Positions 24,842 to 33,662 of a stretch of 33,796 nt of DNA are shown in pieces. Position 1 is the first letter of the stretch. Each line of letters opens with the position of its first letter. Where the stretch lies: the NCBI GenBank assembly GCA_012520405.1, contig JAAYOJ010000085.1:1-33796 (forward strand). The letters run 5' to 3'. This stretch comes from Peptococcaceae bacterium. Its GTDB lineage: Bacteria; Bacillota; Desulfitobacteriia; Desulfitobacteriales; Syntrophobotulaceae. Position numbers and translations under genes: made by a program. Below the pieces are notes generated by a model. That model worked only from the letters and a program-made list of their open reading frames with translations, made no database searches and was not told the origin of the DNA.

Positions 24842-26710
24842 ATGGACGGATATGCTGGAAAAGTAGCAATTATTGATCTCACGAACAAGGCTTACGAGAT
24901 TAAGGATTTAAACCCGCAGTGGGCCAAATTGTTTGTTGGCGGTGCAGCTCTCGGAGCTAGATATTTGTATGACCTTATGCCTGCTCATACACCGGTATTT
25001 GCCCCTGAAAGCGTTGTGGGTTTTGTCTCCGGGCCTACTAACCTGACAAAAACTTTTCTGGGCGGTAGATATACAGTAGTCAGCAAATCGCCGGTTACCG
25101 GGGGCTTTAATGATGCCAGTGCAGGAGGCAATCTTGGACCATTTATGCGCAAAGCCGGTTTTGACGCCGTGTTTGTCAAGGGAATCTCAGAAAAACCGGT
25201 TTATATTCTTTTAGATGACGGTAAGATTGAAATTCGTGATGCGCAAGCTTTGTGGGGCAAAACAGTATCTGAGGCCGATGCCTTAATTAAGGAAGAACTG
25301 GGAGACAGTAAAGTCTCAACAGCTTTAATTGGTCCGGGCGGCGAGCACCTTTCCAATATGGCCGGCGTGATAACCGACTGCCATCGGGCAGCGGCCAGAG
25401 GTGGCTCAGGTGCGGTAATGGGTTCCAAGAAGCTTAAAGGCCTTGTCTGCCGCGGCAACCAGATCGTACCGCTAAAGGACGACGCAGGAGTGGCAGCCAT
25501 TAATAAAGAATGGAACGACCATGCCAAGGGCAGGGGTGCTGTACCGGTAGGCAAGTTCAAAACCACCGGCACAACTTCCGATTATGATTCCAGTGTTTAT
25601 TTAGCCGATGCCGGTATTAAAAACTGGGCCGGTGCACCGGAAGATTTAACTGAAGAACAAATTAAGAACCTGACAGGCGCAGTGATGGACCCCAAATATA
25701 AATATGGTAAATTGGGCTGTCATGCTTGTCCTGTTCAATGTGGGGCTAAATACCATATTAAAAATGATAAGTACGATATTAAAACCAGCCGCCCCGAGTA
25801 TGAGTCTCTGGGTGCTTTCGGCAGTATGTTGTTGAACGGAGACTCGGACTGCGCCAATATTTGCAATTGGTATTGCAATGAATACGGTTATGACACCCTT
25901 TCTTTGGGCGGGACGTTGGCTTGGCTCATGGAATGTTATGAAAACGGCTTATTTACTATTGAAGAGCTGGACGGTATAGATCTGAAATGGGGGAATACCG
26001 AGGCTATTCTGGCAATGGTTAAGAAAATTTGCGATTATGAAGGAATCGGGATACCGTTAAACGGGGCTTCACGGGCGGCCGCGCAGCATTTTGGCAGAGG
26101 GTTTGAGTATCTAACCACGGCCAGCGGCATTGAAATCCCCATGCACGGTGCCCGCTATAATCCCGGCCTGGCCAGAACCTTCCAATACGACCCGACCCCG
26201 GGAAGACATGTTAAAGGAGGGCTGGGTGTACCTTACGGACATCAGCCGCCGGAAGTAAAATATAACTATGAGGATACAGGGGAAAGGGATAAAGCGGGTA
26301 TTGAGTCTTGGGAATTTTTTAATATATCCGGCTTCTGTAATTTTAGCGGTTTCTTGCTTGCTCCCGGCGTCCACTACAGGTATATGGAAGCTATAGGGGG
26401 ATACAGTTTTAAGCCTGAGGACTGGACCAATCTCGCTCTTCGTTCCTTTACTATCCGGGACGCTTTTAACAAACGAGAAGGCCTAAGAAGAAAAGACTTT
26501 GATATTTCACCGCGAAATGTAGGTAAACCGCCGCTGGAAAAAGGTCCTCTGGCCGGAATAACGGTTGACAACGAAAAACTGGGTGACAATTTCTACGCCG
26601 CTATGGGCTGGGACATAGAAACCGGAATGCCATCTAAAGAATTTTTAGAGAATATCGGCGGCTTAGAGTGCGTGATTGAAGATCTTTATCCAGAAGGAAA
26701 ATTGCTATGA
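24842..26710 (+). CDS. AOR-family tungsten oxidoreductase (copy 3, coupled to MoaD-like gene)
   Basis: This 622-residue protein is a close paralogue of the AOR at 19774. It has YAGKVAIIDLTNK, GSGAVMGSKKLKGLVCRG and the cluster ligands C293, C296 and C300 (C-x2-C-x3-C) with C499. The family motif D-x-x-G-x-C reads N-I-S-G-F-C (N494-C499), so the acidic residue is replaced by Asn. Its stop codon overlaps the start of the MoaD-like gene (ATGA). AOR operons with MoaD-like and ThiF/MoeB-like genes are known, for example aorD and aorE in Aromatoleum, where they are thought to help cofactor maturation. The ribosome binding site is weak. The substrate is probably an aldehyde. Confidence 0.92.
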   Translation: MDGYAGKVAIIDLTNKAYEIKDLNPQWAKLFVGGAALGARYLYDLMPAHTPVFAPESVVGFVSGPTNLTKTFLGGRYTVVSKSPVTGGFNDASAGGNLGPFMRKAGFDAVFVKGISEKPVYILLDDGKIEIRDAQALWGKTVSEADALIKEELGDSKVSTALIGPGGEHLSNMAGVITDCHRAAARGGSGAVMGSKKLKGLVCRGNQIVPLKDDAGVAAINKEWNDHAKGRGAVPVGKFKTTGTTSDYDSSVYLADAGIKNWAGAPEDLTEEQIKNLTGAVMDPKYKYGKLGCHACPVQCGAKYHIKNDKYDIKTSRPEYESLGAFGSMLLNGDSDCANICNWYCNEYGYDTLSLGGTLAWLMECYENGLFTIEELDGIDLKWGNTEAILAMVKKICDYEGIGIPLNGASRAAAQHFGRGFEYLTTASGIEIPMHGARYNPGLARTFQYDPTPGRHVKGGLGVPYGHQPPEVKYNYEDTGERDKAGIESWEFFNISGFCNFSGFLLAPGVHYRYMEAIGGYSFKPEDWTNLALRSFTIRDAFNKREGLRRKDFDISPRNVGKPPLEKGPLAGITVDNEKLGDNFYAAMGWDIETGMPSKEFLENIGGLECVIEDLYPEGKLL

Positions 26711-26955
26711 AAATAGAATTAAAATTAAATTGCCGGGATTTAACAGGGGACTTACGCGAAGGCTTTTATGATCTGCCGGAGGGAATTACCGCCAACGGCG
26801 CTTTGGAGGCCGCCTTTCAGGAGGCAGGGAAAACGCTGACTGAGAGTATAGCCAGGAGTTTAGTTTTTATGGTCAACGGCAGGGCAGCAGAGGAAGAAAC
26901 CGTCTTGCAGGACGGTGATACTCTCCGGGTTTTATTTAGAATTCTAGGTGGCTAA
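26707..26955 (+). CDS. MoaD/ThiS-like sulfur-carrier protein
   Basis: This 82-residue protein has a beta-grasp fold pattern and ends in the diglycine FRILGG, the feature that is adenylated and thiocarboxylated in MoaD and ThiS. AMVNGR-like and LQDGDTLRVLF segments fit. The start overlaps the AOR stop by four bases, so translation is coupled and the amounts are linked. With the ThiF-like enzyme encoded next it could donate sulfur to the dithiolene of the tungstopterin or help assemble the AOR cofactor. Confidence 0.85.
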   Translation: MKIELKLNCRDLTGDLREGFYDLPEGITANGALEAAFQEAGKTLTESIARSLVFMVNGRAAEEETVLQDGDTLRVLFRILGG

Positions 26956-26964
26956 GGATATAAC

Positions 26965-26990
26965 AAAGGAGCCGGTTTCTAGGCTCCTTT
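26965..26990 (+). terminator. Hairpin (weak terminator/attenuator) after the MoaD-like gene
   Basis: AAAGGAGCC and GGCTCCTTT form a perfect nine-base stem with an eight-base loop. Only a short T-run that belongs to the stem follows, so readthrough into the ThiF-like gene is likely. Its left arm resembles a ribosome binding site. Confidence 0.5.
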
Positions 26991-27010
26991 CCTTACAGGG
27001 AGGATGACTC

Positions 27011-27703
27011 ATGACAGGGAGAATGATCATGGGAAGATATGAGCGTAATATGCCGGCCATTTCCCCGGAGGAACAGGCTGAATTAGCCGGCAAGCGGGTA
27101 GTAATTATTGGCTGTGGAGGGCTGGGTGGTTATATTATAGAACTGTTGGCCAGGATTGGTGTGGGGCATCTTACCGTGGTGGACGGGGACGTATTTGCCG
27201 AATCCAATTTGAACCGGCAGCTTTTTTCTACCGAAGAAAATTTAGGACAACCCAAGCCGCTCTCAGCTGTACGCCGCCTTAGTATAGTGAATAGCGAGGT
27301 AAGTGTAAGGCCCATATGTGAGAAACTTACGGAGCAGAACGCGGAACAGATTTTAACGGGGCATGATGTGGCCGTTGATGCTCTGGATAACGGACCCTCA
27401 CGCCTACTTTTGGCCGCCGCCTGTCGTAAAGTAGGAATACCACTGGTAAGTGGTTCTATCGGGGGCTGGTACGGCCGGGTGTTTGTCCTGGAGCCTGAGC
27501 ATAGAGCGGATTTTTTATGGGAGGATGGGAACGGGCAAATTACTTTCGGTAATTTAAGCTGCACGGCGGCATGTGTGGCCTCTGTTCAGGTGGCTGAAAC
27601 AGTCAAAGTTTTGCTAGGCCGTGGCCGTTTACTAAAAAGCCGCCTTTTAGAACTGAATTTGCTGCAAGCCAGATGGGAAGAAATCCCGCTGGATTTAAGC
27701 TAA
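27011..27703 (+). CDS. ThiF/MoeB/HesA-type activating enzyme
   Basis: This 230-residue E1-like enzyme has the nucleotide-binding glycine motif G34-C-G-G-L-G-G40, the acidic residue in VVDGDVF and ESNLNRQLF, which is the adenylation signature. It would adenylate the C-terminal glycine of the MoaD-like protein encoded just before. The CxxC zinc pairs of MoeB were not seen; NLSCTAACVAS may provide the reactive cysteine. GGGAGG precedes ATG 27011; ATG 27029 is an alternative. Confidence 0.87.
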   Translation: MTGRMIMGRYERNMPAISPEEQAELAGKRVVIIGCGGLGGYIIELLARIGVGHLTVVDGDVFAESNLNRQLFSTEENLGQPKPLSAVRRLSIVNSEVSVRPICEKLTEQNAEQILTGHDVAVDALDNGPSRLLLAAACRKVGIPLVSGSIGGWYGRVFVLEPEHRADFLWEDGNGQITFGNLSCTAACVASVQVAETVKVLLGRGRLLKSRLLELNLLQARWEEIPLDLS

Positions 27704-27727
27704 TATTTACATTTAAAGCTAATATTA

Positions 27728-28873
27728 TTATCGTACTGCTACTACAGGGTCTTTGCGACCACATATAGTACCTTCCCAGCCTTGGGAGCTAGGGGTAAGC
27801 TTACAGGTTTTTGGGCAGGCAATACAAAATATATGTTGTGTTTTGTCTTGAGGAATGTCAGCTTTTTCAGGGTCCTCTTCAGGGGCTTGTTCTTGATGTG
27901 CTCCCTGAACATCTCCTTCTAACATACCGCTACCTGCTTGCTTATAATCTTTGCCTACTTGCTTTAAAGTCTTGACAAACTCGGCGGCTTTACGGCCTAC
28001 ATGTTCTGCTTCGCTGGTCACATCATCCACTAAATCATGAACATAACAGGCGTTGCCGCAGAGAAAAAGCCAAGGGGGAATTGCGCCACCGTCTACGGCT
28101 TCTTCGGCCAGCTCTTGTTCTGGTATTAGGCCGACGGAAGTAATCAGGGTATTACATTCTATATATTTTTCCCTGCCATCTTCCAGATTTTGAACTGTAA
28201 CAGCGGAGATTCGTTCTTGGCCATGGATGCGGCTAATAGTACAACGGGTCCAAAGAGGAATGCCATAGTGTTCCAGACACTGGATTTGGTTGCGGAGTAA
28301 GCCCCCGCAAACTGCTTCTTTTTCAATGACAGCGATTACCTCTTTACCCAAAAGAACCATGCGCCTGGCCACTATCATACCGACATCGCCTGAACCCAGG
28401 ATTATTATCTTGGAGCCGATATTGTAGCCACCAAGATTAACCATTTTTTGGGCCATACCGGCTGTGAAAATACCTGCGGGCCGCGTACCGGTTACCGGCA
28501 GGCTACCTATGGGACGTTCGCGACAGCCGGAAGCAAGAATTACCGCTTGGGCCTTGATTTCCAGAAGGCCGCAGCTGCCGGACAAGATTACTCTGCCATC
28601 CCCTTGCAGGCTAACAGCCGTTGTAGATGTAAGCACCTTAAGGTCGGATTGTTCTATTCTTTTAATAAAACGGGCTGCATACTGCGGCCCGTTAAGCTCT
28701 TCCCCGAAATAAGTAAGACCGAAGCCCGCATGGAGACATTGGTTAAGAATACCGCCAAGCACCTCCGCCCGTTCGACCAGAAGTACCCGGGATATTCCGC
28801 TATTTCTGGCACTTAGGGCTGCCGCCATACCGGCAGGGCCACCTCCAATAACCACGATCTCATATTCTAACAT
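27728..28873 (-). CDS. FAD/NAD(P)-dependent oxidoreductase with C-terminal DUF1667-like Cys tail
   Basis: This 381-residue flavoprotein of the thioredoxin-reductase/GlpB-like class has VVIGGGPAGMAAAL near residue 7 and a second dinucleotide fold IIILGSGDVGMIVARR around residue 155. After a charged linker (about residues 305-345) a tail carries C350, C353, C357 and C371 in CIACPKTC...CGRK, as in the small DUF1667 proteins often encoded next to such enzymes. Here tail and enzyme are fused. The gene overlaps the end of the upstream flavoprotein gene by seven bases. The set resembles the GlpA-like/DUF1667 modules of anaerobes. An electron-carrier role for tungsten enzymes is possible by context, but is not shown. 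Confidence 0.8.
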   Translation of the reverse strand: MLEYEIVVIGGGPAGMAAALSARNSGISRVLLVERAEVLGGILNQCLHAGFGLTYFGEELNGPQYAARFIKRIEQSDLKVLTSTTAVSLQGDGRVILSGSCGLLEIKAQAVILASGCRERPIGSLPVTGTRPAGIFTAGMAQKMVNLGGYNIGSKIIILGSGDVGMIVARRMVLLGKEVIAVIEKEAVCGGLLRNQIQCLEHYGIPLWTRCTISRIHGQERISAVTVQNLEDGREKYIECNTLITSVGLIPEQELAEEAVDGGAIPPWLFLCGNACYVHDLVDDVTSEAEHVGRKAAEFVKTLKQVGKDYKQAGSGMLEGDVQGAHQEQAPEEDPEKADIPQDKTQHIFCIACPKTCKLTPSSQGWEGTICGRKDPVVAVR

Positions 28874-30360
28874 TGCGAGCCACCTTCTTTGCAGATCAGA
28901 TAGGAACCCTTATTATCCTTATGTATCTCAGCCGGTGAACAGCCGTGTTCCCTGGCCAGAATTTCTATAATCTTTTGGGTACAAAAACTGCCCTGGCAAC
29001 GTCCTGTTCCGGACCCAGTGCGGCGTTTAACCCCGTCCACGGTTACAGCGCCTGGTTGGCGGCGAATGCTGTCTATAATCTCACCTTCGGATATTTTACG
29101 GCAGCGGCAGACGATTTGCCCGTAGAGTGGATTTCTTTTAATTATTTTAGCCCTTTCAGCCCAAGAAAGATCGTTGAGCCTTAAGGGTGCAGGACGTTGA
29201 GGATTAAAATCAGGATTAGAGGGAATATTGCCCAGAAGAGCCGCCATTTTTTCCGCCACATAGCTTCCGAGCTCGTTGGCGCAGGTAAGTCCCGGGGTCT
29301 TAATTCCGATTAGACTCAAAAAAGGGCGGGGGGTTGATTCCAGTATGGTAAAGCTGCTGATGCCTTTATCTTCGGGCACATAGCGGCCGCTTAAGGGATC
29401 TTGATGAACCCAAAAAGGATTGGGGCGGACGGCGCCAAAGGAGCGGATAAGATGTTCCAGCGGCAAAGAAGGGATTACTTCCGAGACCAGAGATCTGAGT
29501 GCGGTAAGGCCTTCACCGGTGGTAGCAAAGAAGTTTTTTTCCTCAACCGGGACCTCCGAAGGGCCAATCAGGATATTGCCGTCTACAGTTGGCACCAGGG
29601 TTAAACCTTTGTCTTTATGTTCCGGCTCATGAAAAATAACGTGGCTGATGTGCCCGCCGGCTTTAGTGTCCAAGATTAGGTAATCGCCCCCGGAAGGGTA
29701 AATTCGTACCTTAGGGCTGGAGACTTTCTCCAGAATTTCAGCGGCGAAGAGTCCCGCACAGTTGATAATGCCCCGGGTCTCAAAAGTTTGCGAGCCGCAG
29801 TTTATTTGAAAGCCATTTTCCAAGGGGACAATATCCCTGACTTCCGTGTTCAGCAGAATATCGGCACCGTTTTGCAGTGCGTTTTCCGCCGCTGCAATTC
29901 CCAGTTCCCAGGGAATTACCGTGCCCGTGTCGGGTGTGTAGAGACCTAGAACCACCTGGGGACTAATATTTGGTTCCAGTTGAAGAACCTCTTGGGGGCT
30001 CAGAAGCTTAATACCACGTACCCCGCTTTCTAAGCCTTGCTCATACTTTTGGCGCAGGGTTTGAGCACCCCTTGGTCCGAAACAAACCATAATGGAGCCG
30101 CAAGGGGAATACCTTACTCCCAGTTCAGCACACAGAGTACCGAACTCTTGAGCTGCTTTGACACACATTTTAGCTTTAAGGGTACCTGGTTTCATATCAT
30201 AACCGCTGTAGACAATTGCCGTGTTGGCCCGACTGATTCCGGTGCACAAATCCTCTCGGCGCTCCAGCAGCGCTGTTTTAAGCTTGTACCGCATTAAATT
30301 ACGAGCAGCAAAACAGCCCAAAAGGCCTCCGCCGATGACAATGACATCATAGCAGTTCAT
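28867..30360 (-). CDS. FAD-dependent oxidoreductase with C-terminal BFD-like [2Fe-2S] domain (GlpA/LhgO-like)
   Basis: This 497-residue protein begins with the FAD fold VIVIGGGLLGCFAARNL and continues as a DAO/GlpA-type dehydrogenase. At the C terminus a BFD-like domain has C418, C420, C455 and C460 (CRC...CQGSFC), ligands for a [2Fe-2S] cluster. Relatives are anaerobic glycerol-3-phosphate dehydrogenase subunit A and L-2-hydroxyglutarate oxidase. It lies two bases after the MoeA fusion gene and overlaps the next flavoprotein gene, so the three are co-translated. Its substrate is unknown; it could reduce a quinone or serve as an electron donor or acceptor module. Confidence 0.85.
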   Translation of the reverse strand: MNCYDVIVIGGGLLGCFAARNLMRYKLKTALLERREDLCTGISRANTAIVYSGYDMKPGTLKAKMCVKAAQEFGTLCAELGVRYSPCGSIMVCFGPRGAQTLRQKYEQGLESGVRGIKLLSPQEVLQLEPNISPQVVLGLYTPDTGTVIPWELGIAAAENALQNGADILLNTEVRDIVPLENGFQINCGSQTFETRGIINCAGLFAAEILEKVSSPKVRIYPSGGDYLILDTKAGGHISHVIFHEPEHKDKGLTLVPTVDGNILIGPSEVPVEEKNFFATTGEGLTALRSLVSEVIPSLPLEHLIRSFGAVRPNPFWVHQDPLSGRYVPEDKGISSFTILESTPRPFLSLIGIKTPGLTCANELGSYVAEKMAALLGNIPSNPDFNPQRPAPLRLNDLSWAERAKIIKRNPLYGQIVCRCRKISEGEIIDSIRRQPGAVTVDGVKRRTGSGTGRCQGSFCTQKIIEILAREHGCSPAEIHKDNKGSYLICKEGGSQC

Positions 30361-30362
30361 GC

Positions 30363-32270
30363 TTAAAACCTCTCCCGGACAGTACCGGGGTTTTTCAGCG
30401 TATAGCCGCCTAAGGCCTCAAGTCTTTGTCGAAAACTCTCACTTTTGAGGACTTGAAGCAAGCGCTGTACCATAGTGGTATCCCAGGCATAATCGGGAAT
30501 AAGCAGATCATATTGTTCCTCGCAGATAGGCACAAAGTCCAAATCATATAATTTAGCCGCTGAATATATTCCCAGACCAACGTCGGCGGTATCGGAGGCT
30601 ATCAGGGCGGCCACGGCAGTATGGGTGAATTCTTCCCGGTTATAACCATAGATTTTACTGGTATCGATTCCTTCCTGGCGGCAAAGGTAATCACAAAGAA
30701 CTCTGGTTCCCGAGCCTTTTTGCCGGTTGATATAGCGAATTCCTTCTTTGGTAAGATCCTTGATGCCGAGTATATTTTTCGGATTTCCCTTGCGTATCAT
30801 CAAGCCCTGAGTACGGTTTACGCATTCTACCAGCCGTACTCCGCCTGAGGGGAAATATTTTTTAATAAAGGCCGTATTATATTGGCCTGTTTTTTCATCC
30901 AGCAGATGAGTTCCGGCCACATGAGCTTCGCCGCGGCGGATAGCCATAATCCCCCCCATACTTCCGACATGAGAGGAGCTCATTGAAATATCCCCCCAGG
31001 TCCTGCGCATAAGATCTGAGATCTCGTCCAGGAGAGGGTCATGGCTGCCGGTAGCCACCAGATTGCGCCTAAGTTCCTGAGTTGGACGGAGAAGGTGAAC
31101 TTTAACCGTTGCTCCGCTTTCATAGCCTTCTACTCCTTGGGGTACTTCCACGATTCCATCTGCTTTCATAAAGGAACTGACAACTCCGCTGCCCCGATTG
31201 AGAGGGGAAGCAATGAGACGGCCCTGAACATAGCCCATTCTGACTCGGACGAATTCCCGATATTTTAGGGTGGATACTATAGCCTTGGAAAGCACGGCTT
31301 CTTCGCATAGCTTTTCAGCTGTTAAACGGTTTCCCAGGTATTCAACAATGGGACGCAGGATTTCCTCAATCACAATTATTCCGGATACCGGATAGCCGGG
31401 AACCCCTAAAATTGCTTTGCCACCGGAGTAACCCAGAATTGCCGGTTTACCGGGTTTAATAGCCAGGCCATGATATAGTACTTGTCCAACCTCGGAGATG
31501 GCTTGAGCACTGTAATCCTCTCTGCCCGCCGAGGAACCGGCATTTACGATAAGCAAGTCACACTCGGCCAAGGCGTCCCGGATAGCTTGCTTAATTTGTT
31601 CCAGATTGTCTTTAACAATAGGAAAAGTCACAGGTTCAGCACCCCAAAGCCTAAGCATGGAAGAAAAAATTGCAGAGTTAAATTCGAGGATATCACCTTC
31701 CTGGGGGTTCGTAGTAGGAAGAATAATCTCATCCCCTGTAGGGATAATTCCTACCACCGGTTTTTTAGTAACTTCAACTTCCAGAACACCGGCGGCGATC
31801 ATGGCCCCGATAGAGGAGGGTGTGATTTCTGTATAAGAGGGGAGCAGCATTTCACCGGCGCAGATATCCTCACCAATTTGACGGATATGCTGCCAGGGAG
31901 TTGCTGCTTGGAATAAACGGATTCCACCTTCGGTGGCAATAACATCCTCAATCATGATTACTGCGTCACAGCCTTGAGGAAGAGGGTCCCCAGTGTCTAC
32001 CGGAACATATTGTTCAGCTGTTAAAAAGACAGGGGTTGTTTCTGTGGCGCCGAATGTTAATCCGGCCTTCAAGGCAATACCGTCCATAGCGCAGGCGTTA
32101 TAATGGGGTGCGCTGATAAGGGCGTACACAGGTCCGGCCGTGATGCGTCCGGCGGCATCATATACTTTGATTTTTTCCGTGCTCGGTGTCATTCCGTTAG
32201 CCTTGAGCAGCTTCAGATATTCTTTCTTAGCCTTTTCCAGAGGTATATTTGTAAGATATTGAAATGCCAT
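30363..32270 (-). CDS. MoeA-like molybdenum/tungsten insertase fused to a periplasmic-binding-protein-like domain
   Basis: This 635-residue protein has a MoeA-type N-terminal half (about residues 1-405; NACAMDGIAL, DTGDPLPQGCDAVIMIED, GIIPTGDEI, VNAGSSAGREDYS, GVPGYPVSG) and a C-terminal PBP-like domain (about 420-620; SHVGSMGGIMAIRRGEAHVAG, NRQKGSGTRVL). Such MoeA-PBP fusions are known in archaea and clostridia. MoeA inserts metal into molybdopterin; the PBP part may bind the oxyanion or a related ligand, without a signal peptide, so inside the cell. GGGAGG lies before the ATG, 85 bases after the other moeA. Confidence 0.93.
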   Translation of the reverse strand: MAFQYLTNIPLEKAKKEYLKLLKANGMTPSTEKIKVYDAAGRITAGPVYALISAPHYNACAMDGIALKAGLTFGATETTPVFLTAEQYVPVDTGDPLPQGCDAVIMIEDVIATEGGIRLFQAATPWQHIRQIGEDICAGEMLLPSYTEITPSSIGAMIAAGVLEVEVTKKPVVGIIPTGDEIILPTTNPQEGDILEFNSAIFSSMLRLWGAEPVTFPIVKDNLEQIKQAIRDALAECDLLIVNAGSSAGREDYSAQAISEVGQVLYHGLAIKPGKPAILGYSGGKAILGVPGYPVSGIIVIEEILRPIVEYLGNRLTAEKLCEEAVLSKAIVSTLKYREFVRVRMGYVQGRLIASPLNRGSGVVSSFMKADGIVEVPQGVEGYESGATVKVHLLRPTQELRRNLVATGSHDPLLDEISDLMRRTWGDISMSSSHVGSMGGIMAIRRGEAHVAGTHLLDEKTGQYNTAFIKKYFPSGGVRLVECVNRTQGLMIRKGNPKNILGIKDLTKEGIRYINRQKGSGTRVLCDYLCRQEGIDTSKIYGYNREEFTHTAVAALIASDTADVGLGIYSAAKLYDLDFVPICEEQYDLLIPDYAWDTTMVQRLLQVLKSESFRQRLEALGGYTLKNPGTVRERF

Positions 32271-32355
32271 GTCCCTAATATCCTCCCTTATTACAAAACA
32301 AGTATTTTTAAATTCTTAAAACTCTTAATTGCGAAATTATTAATTATGGATATAA

Positions 32356-33573
32356 TCAGTATTTCCACAGATTAACCGAGACCCTGGTCCCTTGGGTCAA
32401 TCCCTCGCAGTCCCGTGGAATACAAATGTAACCGTCGGATGCAGCTAAACTGGTAATTAAGCCGGATTTACCGCGGATAGGATGAGCAAGTAATTCATTG
32501 TCCACGGACTCTAAGAGGACACCGACAAATTCAGCTCGGCCGTGATTAGAGGAAATCGCCTCGCTCATTCTGGCCGTTACAGTGTATTGTTTTATGTTAG
32601 ATCCCATTAGTTTGGCCATTAGCGGGCACACGTAAAGCCGAGCCGTTAAATAAGCCGCGACTGGGTGACCCGGTAGACCGAAGACAGGTTTGTTATCTAT
32701 CAGGCCGAGGATGGTAGGTTTTCCTGGTTTCATGGCAATACCGTGCAAGATAATGCTGCCGCTTTCTTCAATCACTTTAGCGGTGGCATCTCTCATTCCT
32801 ACAGAACTTCCTCCGGAAATAATTACAATATCGCACTCGCTTACAGCCTTGGCCACATAACATGCCAGAACGTGCTCGTCGTCCCGAATAATACCGTAGG
32901 ATCTGGGCTTTCCACCGGCTTGCTTGATCATGGCTTCCAACACATGTGAGTTAACGTTGCGAACTTGTCCCGCTTTTGGTTTTTCATGAATTTCTACAAG
33001 TTCATCCCCGGTAGAAATAATTCCTACGATCGGCTTAGCGCTGACTTTTACTGATGTGATTCCCATAGCTGCCAGAGAACCGATGTCATGAGGCTCTAGA
33101 ATATGTCCTGCCGGTATAATGATTTTCCCGGGCGCCACATCATCCCCTTTAAAGATAAGGTTGTTGCCCGGAGCTGCGGGTTTTAAAATACCGATAGTAC
33201 CATCACCGTAATCTTCAGTAAATTCCAGCATGACAACTGCGTCAGCACCTTCCGGTACAGCTCCTCCCGTAGCAACGGCAACGCAGGTACCTGCTTGAAG
33301 GGGGCTATTAGCGGCTTGGCCCATAAGTATTTCCCCGGCCAGAGGAAGCAGGGCGGGGATGCTATCTGAGCAGCCAAAAGTATCGGCGGCCCGAACAGCA
33401 TAGCCGTCTACGGTGGAACGGTTGAATTCCGGAACATATTCCCTACCAATAATGTTTTCTTTACATGTTCTGCCGCAGGCTTCCGCTAAGGGGATAAGCT
33501 TCTCCGTTTCGAGGGTTGAGAAATTACTGTTGATTATTTCCAGAACTTCCTCCGGTGTTTTTACATGAAACAA
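32356..33573 (-). CDS. moeA: MoeA-like molybdopterin molybdenum/tungsten transferase
   Basis: This protein of about 405 residues is a single-domain-architecture Moe[62 protein letters not shown] and GLPGHPVAA. It catalyses metal insertion into adenylylated molybdopterin. The start is uncertain. The frame opens at TTG 33615, but TTG 33573 has AAGAAGGTG six bases upstream, and the promoter I see leaves only this choice. It heads a minus-strand operon with the MoeA-PBP fusion. Two insertases may separate molybdenum from tungsten use. Confidence 0.92.
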   Translation of the reverse strand: MFHVKTPEEVLEIINSNFSTLETEKLIPLAEACGRTCKENIIGREYVPEFNRSTVDGYAVRAADTFGCSDSIPALLPLAGEILMGQAANSPLQAGTCVAVATGGAVPEGADAVVMLEFTEDYGDGTIGILKPAAPGNNLIFKGDDVAPGKIIIPAGHILEPHDIGSLAAMGITSVKVSAKPIVGIISTGDELVEIHEKPKAGQVRNVNSHVLEAMIKQAGGKPRSYGIIRDDEHVLACYVAKAVSECDIVIISGGSSVGMRDATAKVIEESGSIILHGIAMKPGKPTILGLIDNKPVFGLPGHPVAAYLTARLYVCPLMAKLMGSNIKQYTVTARMSEAISSNHGRAEFVGVLLESVDNELLAHPIRGKSGLITSLAASDGYICIPRDCEGLTQGTRVSVNLWKY

Positions 33574-33617
33574 GCTATACACCTTCTTACTTACAGAGCA
33601 ATATTTATGGCACAAAT

Positions 33618-33646
33618 CATATAGTAAAAATTATTTAACAATCCAA
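33618..33646 (-). promoter_or_regulatory. Possible promoter of the moeA operon
   Basis: On the minus strand TTGGAT (33646-33641) is 17 bases from TATATG (33623-33618). Both boxes are imperfect. Transcription would start near 33611, supporting translation from 33573. Confidence 0.35.
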
Positions 33647-33662
33647 TATATTCTATCATTTT

